From Dyadobacter sp. CY326 (GTDB taxonomy: Bacteria; Bacteroidota; Bacteroidia; Cytophagales; Spirosomataceae), in contig NZ_JAJUXI010000005.1 in the NCBI RefSeq assembly GCF_021390515.1, forward strand, positions 62,001 through 126,000: 64,000 nt of DNA, read 5' to 3'. The notes under the pieces are model-generated. The model was not told the origin of the DNA and did no database searches. It worked only from the letters and a program-made list of their open reading frames with translations. A program made the translations under genes and the position numbers. Below are positions 51,273 to 60,748 of this stretch, in pieces. Every line of letters starts with the position of its first letter. Within the stretch, counting starts at the first letter, position 1.

Positions 51273-51872
51273 ATGGGACTCAGGACATACATCAGAGAAA
51301 ATTTTATCGCAGATATCAAGCCTTACAAACCTAAAAATTTTCGAAAACCGGAGCAGATGCTGGAAATTGTTTCAGCATGGAAGGGTCTGGAATTGATTAT
51401 CGCTGACATTATTGAACAATTCAATTTGCCACGCGAGCGATGCATTGAATTTGGTGTAGAATTCGGCTATTCGGCGGTGGTTTTTTCCAATTATTTCAAA
51501 TTCGTCACGGGTGTGGACACATTTGAGGGTGACGTCCATACGGCTAATAAGGAAGAGCATTATGCGCAAACGCGCGAGCGATTGGCGCCTTATCAGAACA
51601 TTCAGCTTGTTAAATCAGATTACAAAGACTGGATTGCCAAAGACGAACAGCGATACAACCTGGCGCACGTTGACATTGTGCACAATTATACGGAGACATT
51701 TGAATGTGGCCTTTGGGCGGCACAACACAGCGATTGCACCATTTTCCACGATACGGAAAGTTTTCCGGAAGTGCGGCGCGCGGTGAAAGATCTGGCAAAG
51801 AAAACCGGTCAGCGGTTGTATAATTATCCGCAGCATCACGGACTCGGCATTTTGGTGGCGAAGAAAAACTGA
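51273..51872 (+). CDS. Class I SAM-dependent methyltransferase-like protein
   Basis: 199 residues from the ATG at 51273. The SAM-binding start is CIEFGVEFGYSAVVFSNYF with GVDTFEG after the second strand, then NLAHVDIVHNYTETF and CTIFHDTESFPEVRRAV. It resembles the cephalosporin hydroxylase/methyltransferase-24 group. Substrate unknown. Ribokinase starts 7 bases downstream. Confidence 0.75.
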   Translation: MGLRTYIRENFIADIKPYKPKNFRKPEQMLEIVSAWKGLELIIADIIEQFNLPRERCIEFGVEFGYSAVVFSNYFKFVTGVDTFEGDVHTANKEEHYAQTRERLAPYQNIQLVKSDYKDWIAKDEQRYNLAHVDIVHNYTETFECGLWAAQHSDCTIFHDTESFPEVRRAVKDLAKKTGQRLYNYPQHHGLGILVAKKN

Positions 51873-51879
51873 CGCGCGT

Positions 51880-52776
51880 ATGAAAAACAAGGTCCTGATC
51901 ATTGGCAGCTCAAACACCGATATGGTGGTGCAGACGCAAGATTTCCCAAAGCCGGGTCAAACCGTTTTAGGCGGAATATTTCTGATGAATGCTGGCGGAA
52001 AAGGTGCAAATCAAGCGGTTGCGGCGGCGCGGCTGGGAGCAGATGTAAGATTTGTTGCCAAGATCGGGAAGGATATTTTTGGGCAAGAGGCGAAAAAGGG
52101 TTTTGTAAAAGAAGGGTTGGACATCACATATTTGCTTGAAACGGACGATTTTGCTTCCGGCGTTGCGCTGATAACGGTCAATGCAAAAGGTGAAAACGAG
52201 ATCGTCGTGGCGTCGGGCGCTAACATGGAACTGCATCCCGCTGACGTCCCGGATGTTATTTTTGAAGAAGTTGCGTTTGTGCTGATTCAATTGGAAATTC
52301 CTTTGGAAACCATTTCTTACATCATTACAAAATGCAACAACTTGGGCATTAAGGTGCTCATGAATCCGGCTCCCGGCATCAAACTGAATGAAGCGTTGCT
52401 CAAAGGAATATTTCTGATCACGCCCAATGAAACGGAAACCGAGATCATTACAGGAATTTACCCGTATGATGCAGCATCAATGCAACAAGCCGCCGAGATT
52501 TTACATAACGCTGGCGTTGAACAAGTTATCATCACCCTGGGCAGCTCGGGCGTTTATTTCTCCAATGCCTCGCATGCAACATTAATCCCTGCTCGGCAAG
52601 TGGAAGCAGTTGACACGACGGCTGCGGGAGATGTTTTCAATGGAGCCATTTTAACGGCACTTGCGGAGGGAAAAGATTGGATTGAAGCGTGTGAGTTCGC
52701 TTGTGCAGCAGCGGCAATTTCGGTAACAAGACCTGGCGCACAAAGTTCTGCGCCATTCCGTGAAGAATTTCAATGA
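51880..52776 (+). CDS. rbsK: Ribokinase (PfkB family)
   Basis: 298 residues. The substrate-binding GGKGANQAVAAARLGADV and the catalytic DTTAAGDVFNGAILTAL are clear, with Asp as the base and NPAPG and TPNETETE in the lid and adenine regions. Converts ribose to ribose-5-phosphate. Probably co-transcribed with the methyltransferase gene; no ribose transporter adjacent. Confidence 0.92.
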   Translation: MKNKVLIIGSSNTDMVVQTQDFPKPGQTVLGGIFLMNAGGKGANQAVAAARLGADVRFVAKIGKDIFGQEAKKGFVKEGLDITYLLETDDFASGVALITVNAKGENEIVVASGANMELHPADVPDVIFEEVAFVLIQLEIPLETISYIITKCNNLGIKVLMNPAPGIKLNEALLKGIFLITPNETETEIITGIYPYDAASMQQAAEILHNAGVEQVIITLGSSGVYFSNASHATLIPARQVEAVDTTAAGDVFNGAILTALAEGKDWIEACEFACAAAAISVTRPGAQSSAPFREEFQ

Positions 52777-52780
52777 CAGT

Positions 52781-54013
52781 TTATAGCAAGACAGAAATCT
52801 CGTCTTCCACTTCCGAAGTGCGGGCACGGTGCCTGATAACCGTGTTTCCTGCATGCAAAATCACAAGACCGCCTAAGGAACAAGCCGCCATCATGCCCAC
52901 CATGGGCAATGCTGTGTTGTTATGAAGCACGCTCACAATAGCTGAAATTATGCCACCGGCTCCCATTCTCCAACTGCCCATTAATGCAGATGCGCTTCCA
53001 GTGTGTTTCCTGAATGGCGCAAGCGATAATGCTGAGCTGTTAGGCCCTGTAAGTCCTTGACCAGTAAGGAAAACGAACATCATTCCAATCAGGGAATATA
53101 AACCAAACCAGTTGTTGTAAACGCCTGCGATGAGCAAAATGCCGACAATGCTTTGGTAAAATAAGGTGACCCGAATGATCTGCTCGCTCTTGAATTTCTT
53201 TAACAGAAAATGGTTAAGCTGCGTTGAGCCGATCATTGCAACAGCCAAAAAGGCGAAAATCCACCCATATTGTTGTTCAGAGACTTTGTAAATGTTCATA
53301 AACACATCCGAAGAACCCGCGATATAGGCGAAAGGCGCAGCAGTTGCAAGTCCGCCAGCAAGCGTATAAATCAAAAACTGAGGCTGTTTTATAACTGTTG
53401 CAAAGCCATTCAAAACGGCCTTGGGGCGCAGAGAGACGGAATTATCGGCAGGTCTGCCGACAGGCAGCAAAAAATAAATTGCGGCAATGATGATCGAAAC
53501 GATCCCAGCCAAAATGATGAATATCCATTGCCAGGCGATAGAAGCAGTAACATATCCGCCAACAGTCGGTGCGATCATGGGAGAGACTGCAATGACCAGT
53601 GTGATCATGGAAAATACTTCTGCCCGCTTATCGGACGGAAAAAGGTCACTTACAAGCGCTTGCGACGCAACCAGACCGACACACCCGCCCATTGCCTGGA
53701 AAAAACGCATCATAATCAGCGAGTCAACAGAGGAAGTTGCCGCACAGCCAAAAGAAGCCAGAACGTACAATGCGAGTCCCGCATACAAAGGCTTTTTACG
53801 ACCAAAACGATCTAAAAGAGGTCCGTAAAGAATTTGTCCCAAGCAAATCCCGATTAAATAGCTCGTTAGTGAAAATTGAACTTTATCAATAGTGGTTCCC
53901 AGATCAGAAGCGATCCTTGGAAAACCCGGAAGATACATATCAATAGAAAAAGGACTAACTGTTGCCAGTAAGCCCAAAATCAGGACGATAAAAAGATATT
54001 GCTTGCGACTCAT
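52781..54013 (-). CDS. Bcr/CflA-type multidrug MFS transporter
   Basis: 410 residues, 12 predicted helices. Motif A region GPLLDRFGRKKPLYAG and the DMYLPGFPRIASDL start are typical of the drug:H+ antiporter Bcr/CflA group. Inner membrane. Convergent with rbsK, four bases between the stops. Confidence 0.9.
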   Translation of the reverse strand: MSRKQYLFIVLILGLLATVSPFSIDMYLPGFPRIASDLGTTIDKVQFSLTSYLIGICLGQILYGPLLDRFGRKKPLYAGLALYVLASFGCAATSSVDSLIMMRFFQAMGGCVGLVASQALVSDLFPSDKRAEVFSMITLVIAVSPMIAPTVGGYVTASIAWQWIFIILAGIVSIIIAAIYFLLPVGRPADNSVSLRPKAVLNGFATVIKQPQFLIYTLAGGLATAAPFAYIAGSSDVFMNIYKVSEQQYGWIFAFLAVAMIGSTQLNHFLLKKFKSEQIIRVTLFYQSIVGILLIAGVYNNWFGLYSLIGMMFVFLTGQGLTGPNSSALSLAPFRKHTGSASALMGSWRMGAGGIISAIVSVLHNNTALPMVGMMAACSLGGLVILHAGNTVIRHRARTSEVEDEISVLL

Positions 54014-54122
54014 AACTGCTACACTTAATATAAGTTTAACGGGATTGCAAGCGGATTAAGTTCCTGTCTTTCAATAAGTACAACAATTTCATCAATGATC
54101 CATATCGAATATTGGCACAAAA

Positions 54123-54162
54123 AAATGCCCATCAGCTCGCTTAACCGAACCGATGGGCATTT
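54123..54162 (-). terminator. Terminator of the repeat-protein gene
   Basis: AAATGCCCATC and GATGGGCATTT arms with an 18-base loop; read leftwards it runs into TTTTTTT. Confidence 0.75.
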
Positions 54163-54176
54163 GGTACTTTTTTAGA

Positions 54177-54521
54177 CTATTTATTGTCTACTTTTTCTTT
54201 CACGTCATTGCTAACTTCTTTTGCCTCTTTTTTTGTGGCTTTGTAAGCTTTCTTGGTTCCTTTTTCAACCTTGTGAGCTCCTTTTTCAACGCCGTCACCA
54301 ACTTTGTGAGCGCCATCCTCAATGCCATCTCCTACTTTATGAGCGCCTTCTTTGGTTTTTTCACCAACAACTTGTGCGTCATGCTTGATTTCTTTACCTG
54401 CTTTTTTTCCTGCTGATTTTGTGCTGGAAACTGCTTTTTCCGCTTTGGTTTGCGCTTCATCTTGGGCAAAAGCCGCTGTTGATAATCCAATCAATGCAGC
54501 TAAAACAAATACTTTTTTCAT
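54177..54521 (-). CDS. Secreted LEA-like 11-residue repeat protein
   Basis: 114 residues from the ATG at 54521 (MKKVFVLAALIGLSTAAFAQ, a clear signal). The mature part repeats GEKTKEGAHKV, GDGIEDGAHKV, GDGVEKGAHKV in 11-residue steps and is full of Lys, Glu and Ala, as in group 3 LEA or hydrophilin-type proteins. Such sequences give amphipathic helices under drying stress. Periplasmic location is predicted. Confidence 0.7.
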   Translation of the reverse strand: MKKVFVLAALIGLSTAAFAQDEAQTKAEKAVSSTKSAGKKAGKEIKHDAQVVGEKTKEGAHKVGDGIEDGAHKVGDGVEKGAHKVEKGTKKAYKATKKEAKEVSNDVKEKVDNK

Positions 54522-54633
54522 GATCCTATTTTTTGTTGAGATTACTGCTGCTTCCAAACCAACCAACCAGATCGGAATGCTGAGCGAAGCATAATGAGTA
54601 ACAACAAAAATCGTTCCGGGCGGTTGACCGTTC

Positions 54634-54972
54634 TCAGTTGGAGATGATTTCTTCTATTTGAATCTTAATGCTCGGAATGAAATTCTTTGCTACATCCCAC
54701 ACAATTGAATAATTAACTCCCATGTAGTCATGAATAAGCCGATCACGCATTCCTGCCATGTTTTTCCAGCTTATCTTGTTCCAAGTAAACTTTACGTCTG
54801 CAGGAATCTTTTTGGTAGCTTCCCCAATTATTTCGAGACTGCGAACAACAGCTCTTTTCAACGTTTCATCACGAAGAAATTGATCTTTGCTGACATCAGC
54901 TGTGATTACGGATGTAATGTATTCGCATTCTAGCAGTATATGGCGAAGATATTCAACATAATCCTTAGACAT
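54634..54972 (-). CDS. hepT: HepT-type toxin (HEPN RNase, DUF86)
   Basis: 112 residues from MSKDYVEYLRHILLE (Met at 54972). The HEPN RNase motif is RDRLIHDYMG, matching R-x4-H with a Tyr two residues on, the Tyr that the partner MntA AMPylates in studied systems. Overlaps the mntA gene by 8 bases, so they are translated together. Toxin is probably an RNase. Confidence 0.85.
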   Translation of the reverse strand: MSKDYVEYLRHILLECEYITSVITADVSKDQFLRDETLKRAVVRSLEIIGEATKKIPADVKFTWNKISWKNMAGMRDRLIHDYMGVNYSIVWDVAKNFIPSIKIQIEEIISN

Positions 54973-55261
54973 ATTCAACTTCGCTTAGGATATGCGGGCC
55001 AATAAATGGAGAGAGACCTTTTACGGAAACGACATCGACTTTTTCTGCTTCAAAGATGGATTCCAGAAACTCACAGGTTGCAATAAAGTTCAAGTAAGTT
55101 TCCTTGTCATTTTCGAAATCAATCAGGATATCAATGTCACTGTTTTCCCTCATTTCATCCCTGCCAGCCGAGCCAAAAAAGCCGATTTTGCTCACACCCA
55201 ACTGGTTTAGATGAGGTTTAGATGACGTTAATATCTGATGAATCTCTGATTTGCTTAGCAT
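54965..55261 (-). CDS. mntA: MntA-type minimal nucleotidyltransferase antitoxin
   Basis: 98 residues with GFFGSAGRDEMRENSDIDILIDF, the GS-x10-DxD signature of minimal nucleotidyltransferases. In known MntA/HepT pairs this enzyme AMPylates the toxin and silences it. First gene of the pair. Confidence 0.87.
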   Translation of the reverse strand: MLSKSEIHQILTSSKPHLNQLGVSKIGFFGSAGRDEMRENSDIDILIDFENDKETYLNFIATCEFLESIFEAEKVDVVSVKGLSPFIGPHILSEVEYV

Positions 55262-55328
55262 TCTCTTTTTGTTTCAAAGTTATTCTATTTAACAAAAAAT
55301 ACAACCCTTGGTCTAACGGCATAAAAAA

Positions 55329-55350
55329 CGCCCGGAATAATTCCCGGGCG
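55329..55350 (-). terminator. Terminator after hppA
   Basis: CGCCCGGAA/TTCCCGGGCG with one bulged base; leftward it is followed by TTTTTT. It also precedes the mntA gene start. Confidence 0.75.
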
Positions 55351-55374
55351 CCCTACATTGAATTACAAGATTTC

Positions 55375-57606
55375 TCACTTAACTGACTCTGCAATTGGAT
55401 ATATCGCAATTTCGGCTTTTACATCATTGACGCGAGCACTTGCTGTTGTCACTTTCTCAACCTTGGCCTTGGGTGTGAAACCTTCCAGATCGGCTTTTTC
55501 GACAGCAATGTGTGGAGCGATTACGAGTGAAACGATTGACATGAGCTTGATAAGAATGTTCATCGATGGCCCTGATGTGTCTTTAAATGGGTCACCAACC
55601 GTGTCGCCGGTAACAGCGGCTTTGTGTGGTTCTGACTTTTTATAGAAAGTCTCGCCGTTGATTACAGCTCCTTTTTCGAAGGATTTCTTTGCATTATCCC
55701 ATGCACCGCCAGCATTGTTTTGGAAAATTCCCATTAAAACGCCTGAAACCGTAACGCCTGCCAATGTTCCACCGAGCACTTCCGGTCCGAAAAGGAATCC
55801 CACGAGCACCGGAACGATCAATGCGATAAGTCCAGGTGCAACCATTTCGCGGATTGAAGCTTGTGTAGAAATGGCAACGCATTTGTCATATTCCGGCTTG
55901 GCAGTTCCTTCCATAATGCCCGGGATTTCGCGGAATTGCCTCCGCACTTCTTCAACCATTTTCATGGCTGCACGCCCAACTGCAGCAATGGCCAATGAGG
56001 AGAAAATGAACGGGATCATTGCGCCCACGAACAATCCTGCCAGGACATTCGCTTTGTAAATATCAATTGAATTAATGCCCGCTACACCACAGAAAGCAGC
56101 AAAAAGTGCAAGCGAAGTGAGCGCGGCGGAAGCAATGGCAAAGCCTTTTCCGGAGGCGGCAGTGGTGTTACCGACCGCATCCAGCACATCCGTCCGACCA
56201 CGCACTTCCTCAGGCAAATGGGCCATTTCGGCAATTCCGCCCGCATTATCAGCGATCGGACCAAATGCATCAATGGCTAATTGCATGGCAGTGGTCGCCA
56301 TCATGCCCGCGGCTGCAATGGCCACGCCGTACAAACCCGCAAATTCGTAACTGATAAAAATACCCGCTGCCAGGACCAATGTCGGAATAACCGTCGATTC
56401 CATTCCCACCGAAAGTCCGCCGATAATGTTAGTCGCATGCCCTGTCGAAGACTGGTTAACAATGGATTGCACTGGTCGTTTACCCATTGCTGTGTAATAT
56501 TCTGTAACAAGGGACATGATTGCACCAACAATCGACCCCAACAATATTGCCCAAAAAACGTCAAGCGAAGTAAAATCTACACCTCGAATTGTCAACGTTC
56601 CTTCGGGTAACATCCACATTGTGAGCGGATAACTGGCAATTAAAACGAGAATAATGGAGCCCCAGTTGCCGAGGTTTAATGCGCCCTGCACATTTCCCTG
56701 ATCATTTTTAACACGAACCAACAGCATACTGACAATAGACGCGATCAGGCCGACGCCCGCAATGACCATAGGAAGCAAAATCGGTGAAATGCCGCCAAAA
56801 TTATCCGCCCCTTCTGAAATGATTTCACGACCCAGAACCATTGTTGCCAAAATCGTAGCCACGTATGAGCCAAACAAATCCGCGCCCATCCCGGCAACGT
56901 CGCCCACGTTATCACCCACATTGTCTGCAATGGTTGCGGGGTTTCTTGGATCATCTTCGGGAATTCCTGCTTCCACTTTTCCAACTAAATCGGCACCAAC
57001 GTCGGCAGCTTTCGTATAAATTCCACCTCCTACGCGCGCAAAAAGTGCAATAGACTCAGCGCCCAGCGAAAAACCGGCAAGCACCTCGAGCACTTTTTCC
57101 ATCCCTAATCCATTCACATCGGTGCTGTCGCCAATGAAAACGGCGTATAAAATGATAAACAAACCTCCTAAACCAATCACCGCAAGACTGGCGACGCCAA
57201 TTCCCATTACAGAGCCTCCCGTAAAAGAAACTTCCAGCGCTTTGGTAAGGCTTGTGCGGGCTGCCTGCGTCGTTCTGACATTGGATTTCGTCGCAATGTT
57301 CATCCCGATATAACCTGCAAATGCGGAGATAAAAGCGCCAATTATGAACGAAATGCCAATAAATGCACTAGAATTTTCTACCAATGTGCCGGAGTAACCC
57401 AGCAGAATGCTAACAATTATACCGAAGACTATGAGTACACGCCATTCGGCTTTCAGGAAGGCAAGGGCACCGTCCGCGATCGCGTCCGCAATCTCCTTCA
57501 TTTCGGGACTTCCACTGTCCTGCCGGATCACCCAGCCTCTTTTAAAGAACATAACCAGCAAGCCTACAAGGCCCAGAGCCGGCACTAGATAAGTAATGTT
57601 ACTCAT
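55375..57606 (-). CDS. hppA: Membrane-bound ion-pumping pyrophosphatase
   Basis: 743 residues, about 16 helices. The hydrolytic core is [20 protein letters not shown] and [36 protein letters not shown] carries Ala where K+-independent enzymes have Lys, so it belongs to the K+-dependent class. It uses pyrophosphate to move H+ or Na+ across the inner membrane; the ion cannot be read safely. Single-gene transcript. Confidence 0.94.
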   Translation of the reverse strand: MSNITYLVPALGLVGLLVMFFKRGWVIRQDSGSPEMKEIADAIADGALAFLKAEWRVLIVFGIIVSILLGYSGTLVENSSAFIGISFIIGAFISAFAGYIGMNIATKSNVRTTQAARTSLTKALEVSFTGGSVMGIGVASLAVIGLGGLFIILYAVFIGDSTDVNGLGMEKVLEVLAGFSLGAESIALFARVGGGIYTKAADVGADLVGKVEAGIPEDDPRNPATIADNVGDNVGDVAGMGADLFGSYVATILATMVLGREIISEGADNFGGISPILLPMVIAGVGLIASIVSMLLVRVKNDQGNVQGALNLGNWGSIILVLIASYPLTMWMLPEGTLTIRGVDFTSLDVFWAILLGSIVGAIMSLVTEYYTAMGKRPVQSIVNQSSTGHATNIIGGLSVGMESTVIPTLVLAAGIFISYEFAGLYGVAIAAAGMMATTAMQLAIDAFGPIADNAGGIAEMAHLPEEVRGRTDVLDAVGNTTAASGKGFAIASAALTSLALFAAFCGVAGINSIDIYKANVLAGLFVGAMIPFIFSSLAIAAVGRAAMKMVEEVRRQFREIPGIMEGTAKPEYDKCVAISTQASIREMVAPGLIALIVPVLVGFLFGPEVLGGTLAGVTVSGVLMGIFQNNAGGAWDNAKKSFEKGAVINGETFYKKSEPHKAAVTGDTVGDPFKDTSGPSMNILIKLMSIVSLVIAPHIAVEKADLEGFTPKAKVEKVTTASARVNDVKAEIAIYPIAESVK

Positions 57607-57763
57607 GCGATAAACTAATTTGGTTAGAGGTTTTTAAAATCTCGTAAATATAGAGATTGGGACCTCATAACAAATGAGAAATCGATATTTTTTGATCAAT
57701 TCGTATAGATTTTATAAAATTTTGGAGAAACGATCAGCTAGTGCGCTGACAATCAGGGAAGCT

Positions 57764-58918
57764 CTACTTGCGGAAAATGAGCAGTAAAACGTAGGTTACA
57801 AGAAAACCAACGAATCCGGCCGCTACTGCTAAAAGTGTGCCGCCGATGAAATATTGTACGAAATTTACATGAATCGAATTCACCGTAAGATTCTCAAACG
57901 AAGTGAGTTGGACTCCGTTTTGATAAAAAAGCCCGCCGAATTTGTAACTCCCATAAATGATAAATGGAATAAAAGGCGGAATGCTGATATTAGCCGCGGC
58001 CAGAAACAGCACCTTGTTCATTTTGAAATAAATGGTAAGCGGAATGCCAATCAGAAGCTGAAAGCCCCAAATTGGCACAATGCCCATAAAAAAGCCAAAT
58101 CCTACGGACTTAGCTTTGCTCAGACTGGACTCCTCTGGCTTGACTGCCTCCTGCTTGATGAATGCCCAAAATCCTTTTTTTTTTACCTGGCCGATCAGCC
58201 GTTTGGGTAAATAATAAAGAAGGGTTAAAAAGACCAGCCAGGTGTTCAGAATGCTGATCCGCGTGAAGTCAATGAACGGCCGGAAATGTGTAACCCGCTC
58301 GTTTTTATCATAAATAACATGGATCTGCACCGGCAAAATGGGTGTGTCCCGCCACGCGAGCTTGACAATTACTTCAATTTCGGTTTCAAATCGCGTTGTG
58401 AAAAGTTTGATTTTCCTGATTGCATCGAGCGGATAAAGCCGGTAACCCGTTTGCGTGTCAGGCAATGTGATGCCTGTTTCGAATTTGAACCAGAAATTGG
58501 AAAACTTATTTCCGAATGAGCTCTTCCCTGGAACGCCCTCCTGCTCCATATCCCTTGATCCCATCAGCAATGCACCCGGATTATTAATGGCTGCTTCAAT
58601 AAAAACGGGAATGTCGGAAGGCAAATGTTGTCCGTCCGAATCAATCGTGATGGCGTTGGCATATTCAAGCTGGATGGCTTCGCGGAACCCGGCGCGAAGT
58701 GAATAACCTTTGCCGCGGTTCACACTATTATTGAGCACCCTGATTTTCAACCCATAATGTGCAAGCAGCAGCAAAGTCCGGTCTGTGGAACCGTCGTTTA
58801 CAACGATAATATCCTGGCCATCTGAATATTGAAGAATCGCGTCGATTACGCGTTTTATTGTCTTTTCATTATTATAAGTCGGAACAATTATACAGCAATT
58901 GATATCCTTAAGCGTCAT
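57764..58918 (-). CDS. GT2 glycosyltransferase fused to DUF2062
   Basis: 384 residues. The N-terminal GT-A domain (CCIIVPTYNNEKTIKRVIDA, VVNDGSTDRTLL, TIDSDGQHLPSDI) is of the dolichol-phosphate mannose synthase-like type. After residue about 255 comes DUF2062 with membrane helices (GFGFFMGIVPIWGFQLLIG, FVGFLVTYVLLLIF). Last gene of the polyene-type operon. Known dar/aryl-polyene loci contain similar glycosyltransferases, which may modify the pigment's lipid part. Confidence 0.87.
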   Translation of the reverse strand: MTLKDINCCIIVPTYNNEKTIKRVIDAILQYSDGQDIIVVNDGSTDRTLLLLAHYGLKIRVLNNSVNRGKGYSLRAGFREAIQLEYANAITIDSDGQHLPSDIPVFIEAAINNPGALLMGSRDMEQEGVPGKSSFGNKFSNFWFKFETGITLPDTQTGYRLYPLDAIRKIKLFTTRFETEIEVIVKLAWRDTPILPVQIHVIYDKNERVTHFRPFIDFTRISILNTWLVFLTLLYYLPKRLIGQVKKKGFWAFIKQEAVKPEESSLSKAKSVGFGFFMGIVPIWGFQLLIGIPLTIYFKMNKVLFLAAANISIPPFIPFIIYGSYKFGGLFYQNGVQLTSFENLTVNSIHVNFVQYFIGGTLLAVAAGFVGFLVTYVLLLIFRK

Positions 58919-58981
58919 TTTTTTGATGTTCAGGTGGCTACTTGATGAAAGTTCGGCCGCTGAGTAGATGAGAGAATTCTG

Positions 58982-59338
58982 TTAAAGATAACTAGCCTGC
59001 ATTTTGAAAAAAACCTTTCCATTGCTTTCTCCAGAGGCAGTCACTTCCAGCAATTCGGTTTGTTTGTATTTGATACTAATCCGGACGGACGGATTTTCAT
59101 TGGGGTTTAGCACTTCCAAAAATTTGCAGGTCCGCATATGCTTCATGACCAATTTTCTGCTCAATTGCGACTCGACTATTTCCTTCACGATCTGCATTTG
59201 CACCACGCCTGGCGTGACCGGCGAACCTGGAAAATGTCCTTCAAAAATCGAATGGTCCGGGTTGATAACGATCCCCGCGATAATATTTTCAGGTGACAAC
59301 TCAGTGCTGGAAACGGAATAGAGACTATTTACAAACAT
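58982..59338 (-). CDS. ApeI-like 3-hydroxyacyl-ACP dehydratase (hotdog fold)
   Basis: 118 residues. FEGHFPGSPVTPGVVQMQIV keeps the HFP and PG elements of FabZ-type dehydratases, but the FabZ Glu position is Gln, as in aryl-polyene (ApeI) type enzymes. It would remove water during polyene chain growth. Confidence 0.8.
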   Translation of the reverse strand: MFVNSLYSVSSTELSPENIIAGIVINPDHSIFEGHFPGSPVTPGVVQMQIVKEIVESQLSRKLVMKHMRTCKFLEVLNPNENPSVRISIKYKQTELLEVTASGESNGKVFFKMQASYL

Positions 59339-59361
59339 GCAAATTGCTTTCAGTTAGTACG

Positions 59362-59991
59362 CTAGAAGTTTAGGAAAAGGCCATCCGCAATCGGCTGATT
59401 AAATTTTTCATTCTGAAATTTCATGACGCTTTTATCACCATTCTTTTCAAAAAAAGATAATTCTCTCAGGTGTAAAGTGTTCTTGGGGAACACCAGCGTA
59501 ATTTTTGCATAAATGTTTTTTAGCCTGCGATTAACCGGTGTCAACGTCACCAGATATTGCTCATCGCTCTCCTGACAATTTTGCGAAAATGCTTTGTTCT
59601 GTTGGAAATCGCCATTGACTAAACCGATCATCAGCTCTTTTATCTGCGAAGCCATCCGACCTGCCTGGCCGACGTTTTTCTCCTTTCCAGCCTCCTGGAC
59701 GCGTAATCTATCGCCGTTAATTAATATTACGTATTTAACCGGCGATTTTTGCTCCCATCTCATCTTGTCCGCTTTCTTATAATAAAAAGAGCCGGACGAT
59801 TGCTCGGGCTCTTTCAAAACCGCTAAATGTTTCTCTTCTATGAAAGCCGCCTGAATTGAATTGACCGATTGGGATGCTTTACGTAGTTCCTCGAAAACTT
59901 TTTCGGGATTCAAAACGGGTTTGTAAGTTTGTGCATTTACGCCGGTAAATGCGATGCAGCATGCAATTACAAGGAAGTGAAATTTAAGCAT
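59362..59991 (-). CDS. LolA-like periplasmic lipid/lipoprotein carrier
   Basis: 209 residues from the ATG at 59991 (MLKFHFLVIACCIAFTGVNAQ). LolA/YaiO-type fold: AAFIEEKHLAVLKEPEQSSG, FYYKKADKMRWEQKSPV, VTLTPVNRRLKNIYAKI. In polyene loci LolA-like proteins are thought to carry the pigment lipid to the outer membrane. Overlaps the deacetylase gene by 8 bases. Confidence 0.82.
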   Translation of the reverse strand: MLKFHFLVIACCIAFTGVNAQTYKPVLNPEKVFEELRKASQSVNSIQAAFIEEKHLAVLKEPEQSSGSFYYKKADKMRWEQKSPVKYVILINGDRLRVQEAGKEKNVGQAGRMASQIKELMIGLVNGDFQQNKAFSQNCQESDEQYLVTLTPVNRRLKNIYAKITLVFPKNTLHLRELSFFEKNGDKSVMKFQNEKFNQPIADGLFLNF

Positions 59992-60748
59992 AGGGTTCTT
60001 TCTGAATAAGCCGCGAGAGTGTCTCGATCTTGATTCCGGTTTGTTTGCAATGTTCAATCAAGTCGCCTAATGACGCTGCGGTGACTGCGCGGTTGTCGTG
60101 CAGCAGAACAATATCGCGGGCCTTTAACTTTGAAATAACGCGGTTGATAATTTCATATTTATTCTTCGCCTTCGTGTCCAAACTGCGCATGGACCAGCCA
60201 ATGGAGTTAATTTTCAATGCTTTCAAAACCCGCCCATAACGTGGATTTGTAACGCCAAAAGGCGGGCGGAAAAACTGGGGCGATTTGCCTAATATTTCAC
60301 TTATCACATTGGAGCAATGTTCTATATCGGCTTTCAGCTTGGCCGTTGAAAAAAAGGCGATCAGATAATGGTGGCTGTACGAATGATTGGCGACAATGTG
60401 ACCTTCCGCGTCAATGCGACGAAGCAGTTCCGGATGCTTCTCGGCTTTTTTTCCAATGACAAAAAAAGTGGCCTTCACTCCTTTTTCGCGCAATGTCTCT
60501 AAAATTTGTGGAGTTGTTTCTGGATCAGGGCCGTCGTCGAAAGTCAGAGCGATGGCTTTTCGCTTTCCGTGGTTGATGGATGTTGTGAAATAATTCGCTT
60601 GAATTTTGAAAGAACCATATGAGGTGATTGCGAGGTAAATCAATAATATCAAGCCAATTACAAGCTCGACAAAGCCTGTTTCCCAAAAAACAATTCCACT
60701 CAAAGCAATGGCTGTGATGGTGATGGCGGTAACAATGTTATGCTTCAA
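59984..60748 (-). CDS. Polysaccharide deacetylase-family protein (membrane-anchored)
   Basis: 254 residues. A membrane helix (ITAIALSGIVFWETGF) then a CE4 domain: TFDDGPDPETT, HSYSHHYL (HxxxH) and RPPFGVTNPRYG. Metal-dependent deacetylase; found regularly inside flexirubin/aryl-polyene loci. Overlaps the neighbouring ketosynthase gene by 11 bases. Confidence 0.87.
   Translation of the reverse strand: MKHNIVTAITITAIALSGIVFWETGFVELVIGLILLIYLAITSYGSFKIQANYFTTSINHGKRKAIALTFDDGPDPETTPQILETLREKGVKATFFVIGKKAEKHPELLRRIDAEGHIVANHSYSHHYLIAFFSTAKLKADIEHCSNVISEILGKSPQFFRPPFGVTNPRYGRVLKALKINSIGWSMRSLDTKAKNKYEIINRVISKLKARDIVLLHDNRAVTAASLGDLIEHCKQTGIKIETLSRLIQKEPYA

Noticed and set aside
54634-55261. HEPN/MNT pair considered as part of a larger defence island
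   Set aside because: Neighbours are core-like (hppA, LEA-like, transporter); it stands alone.
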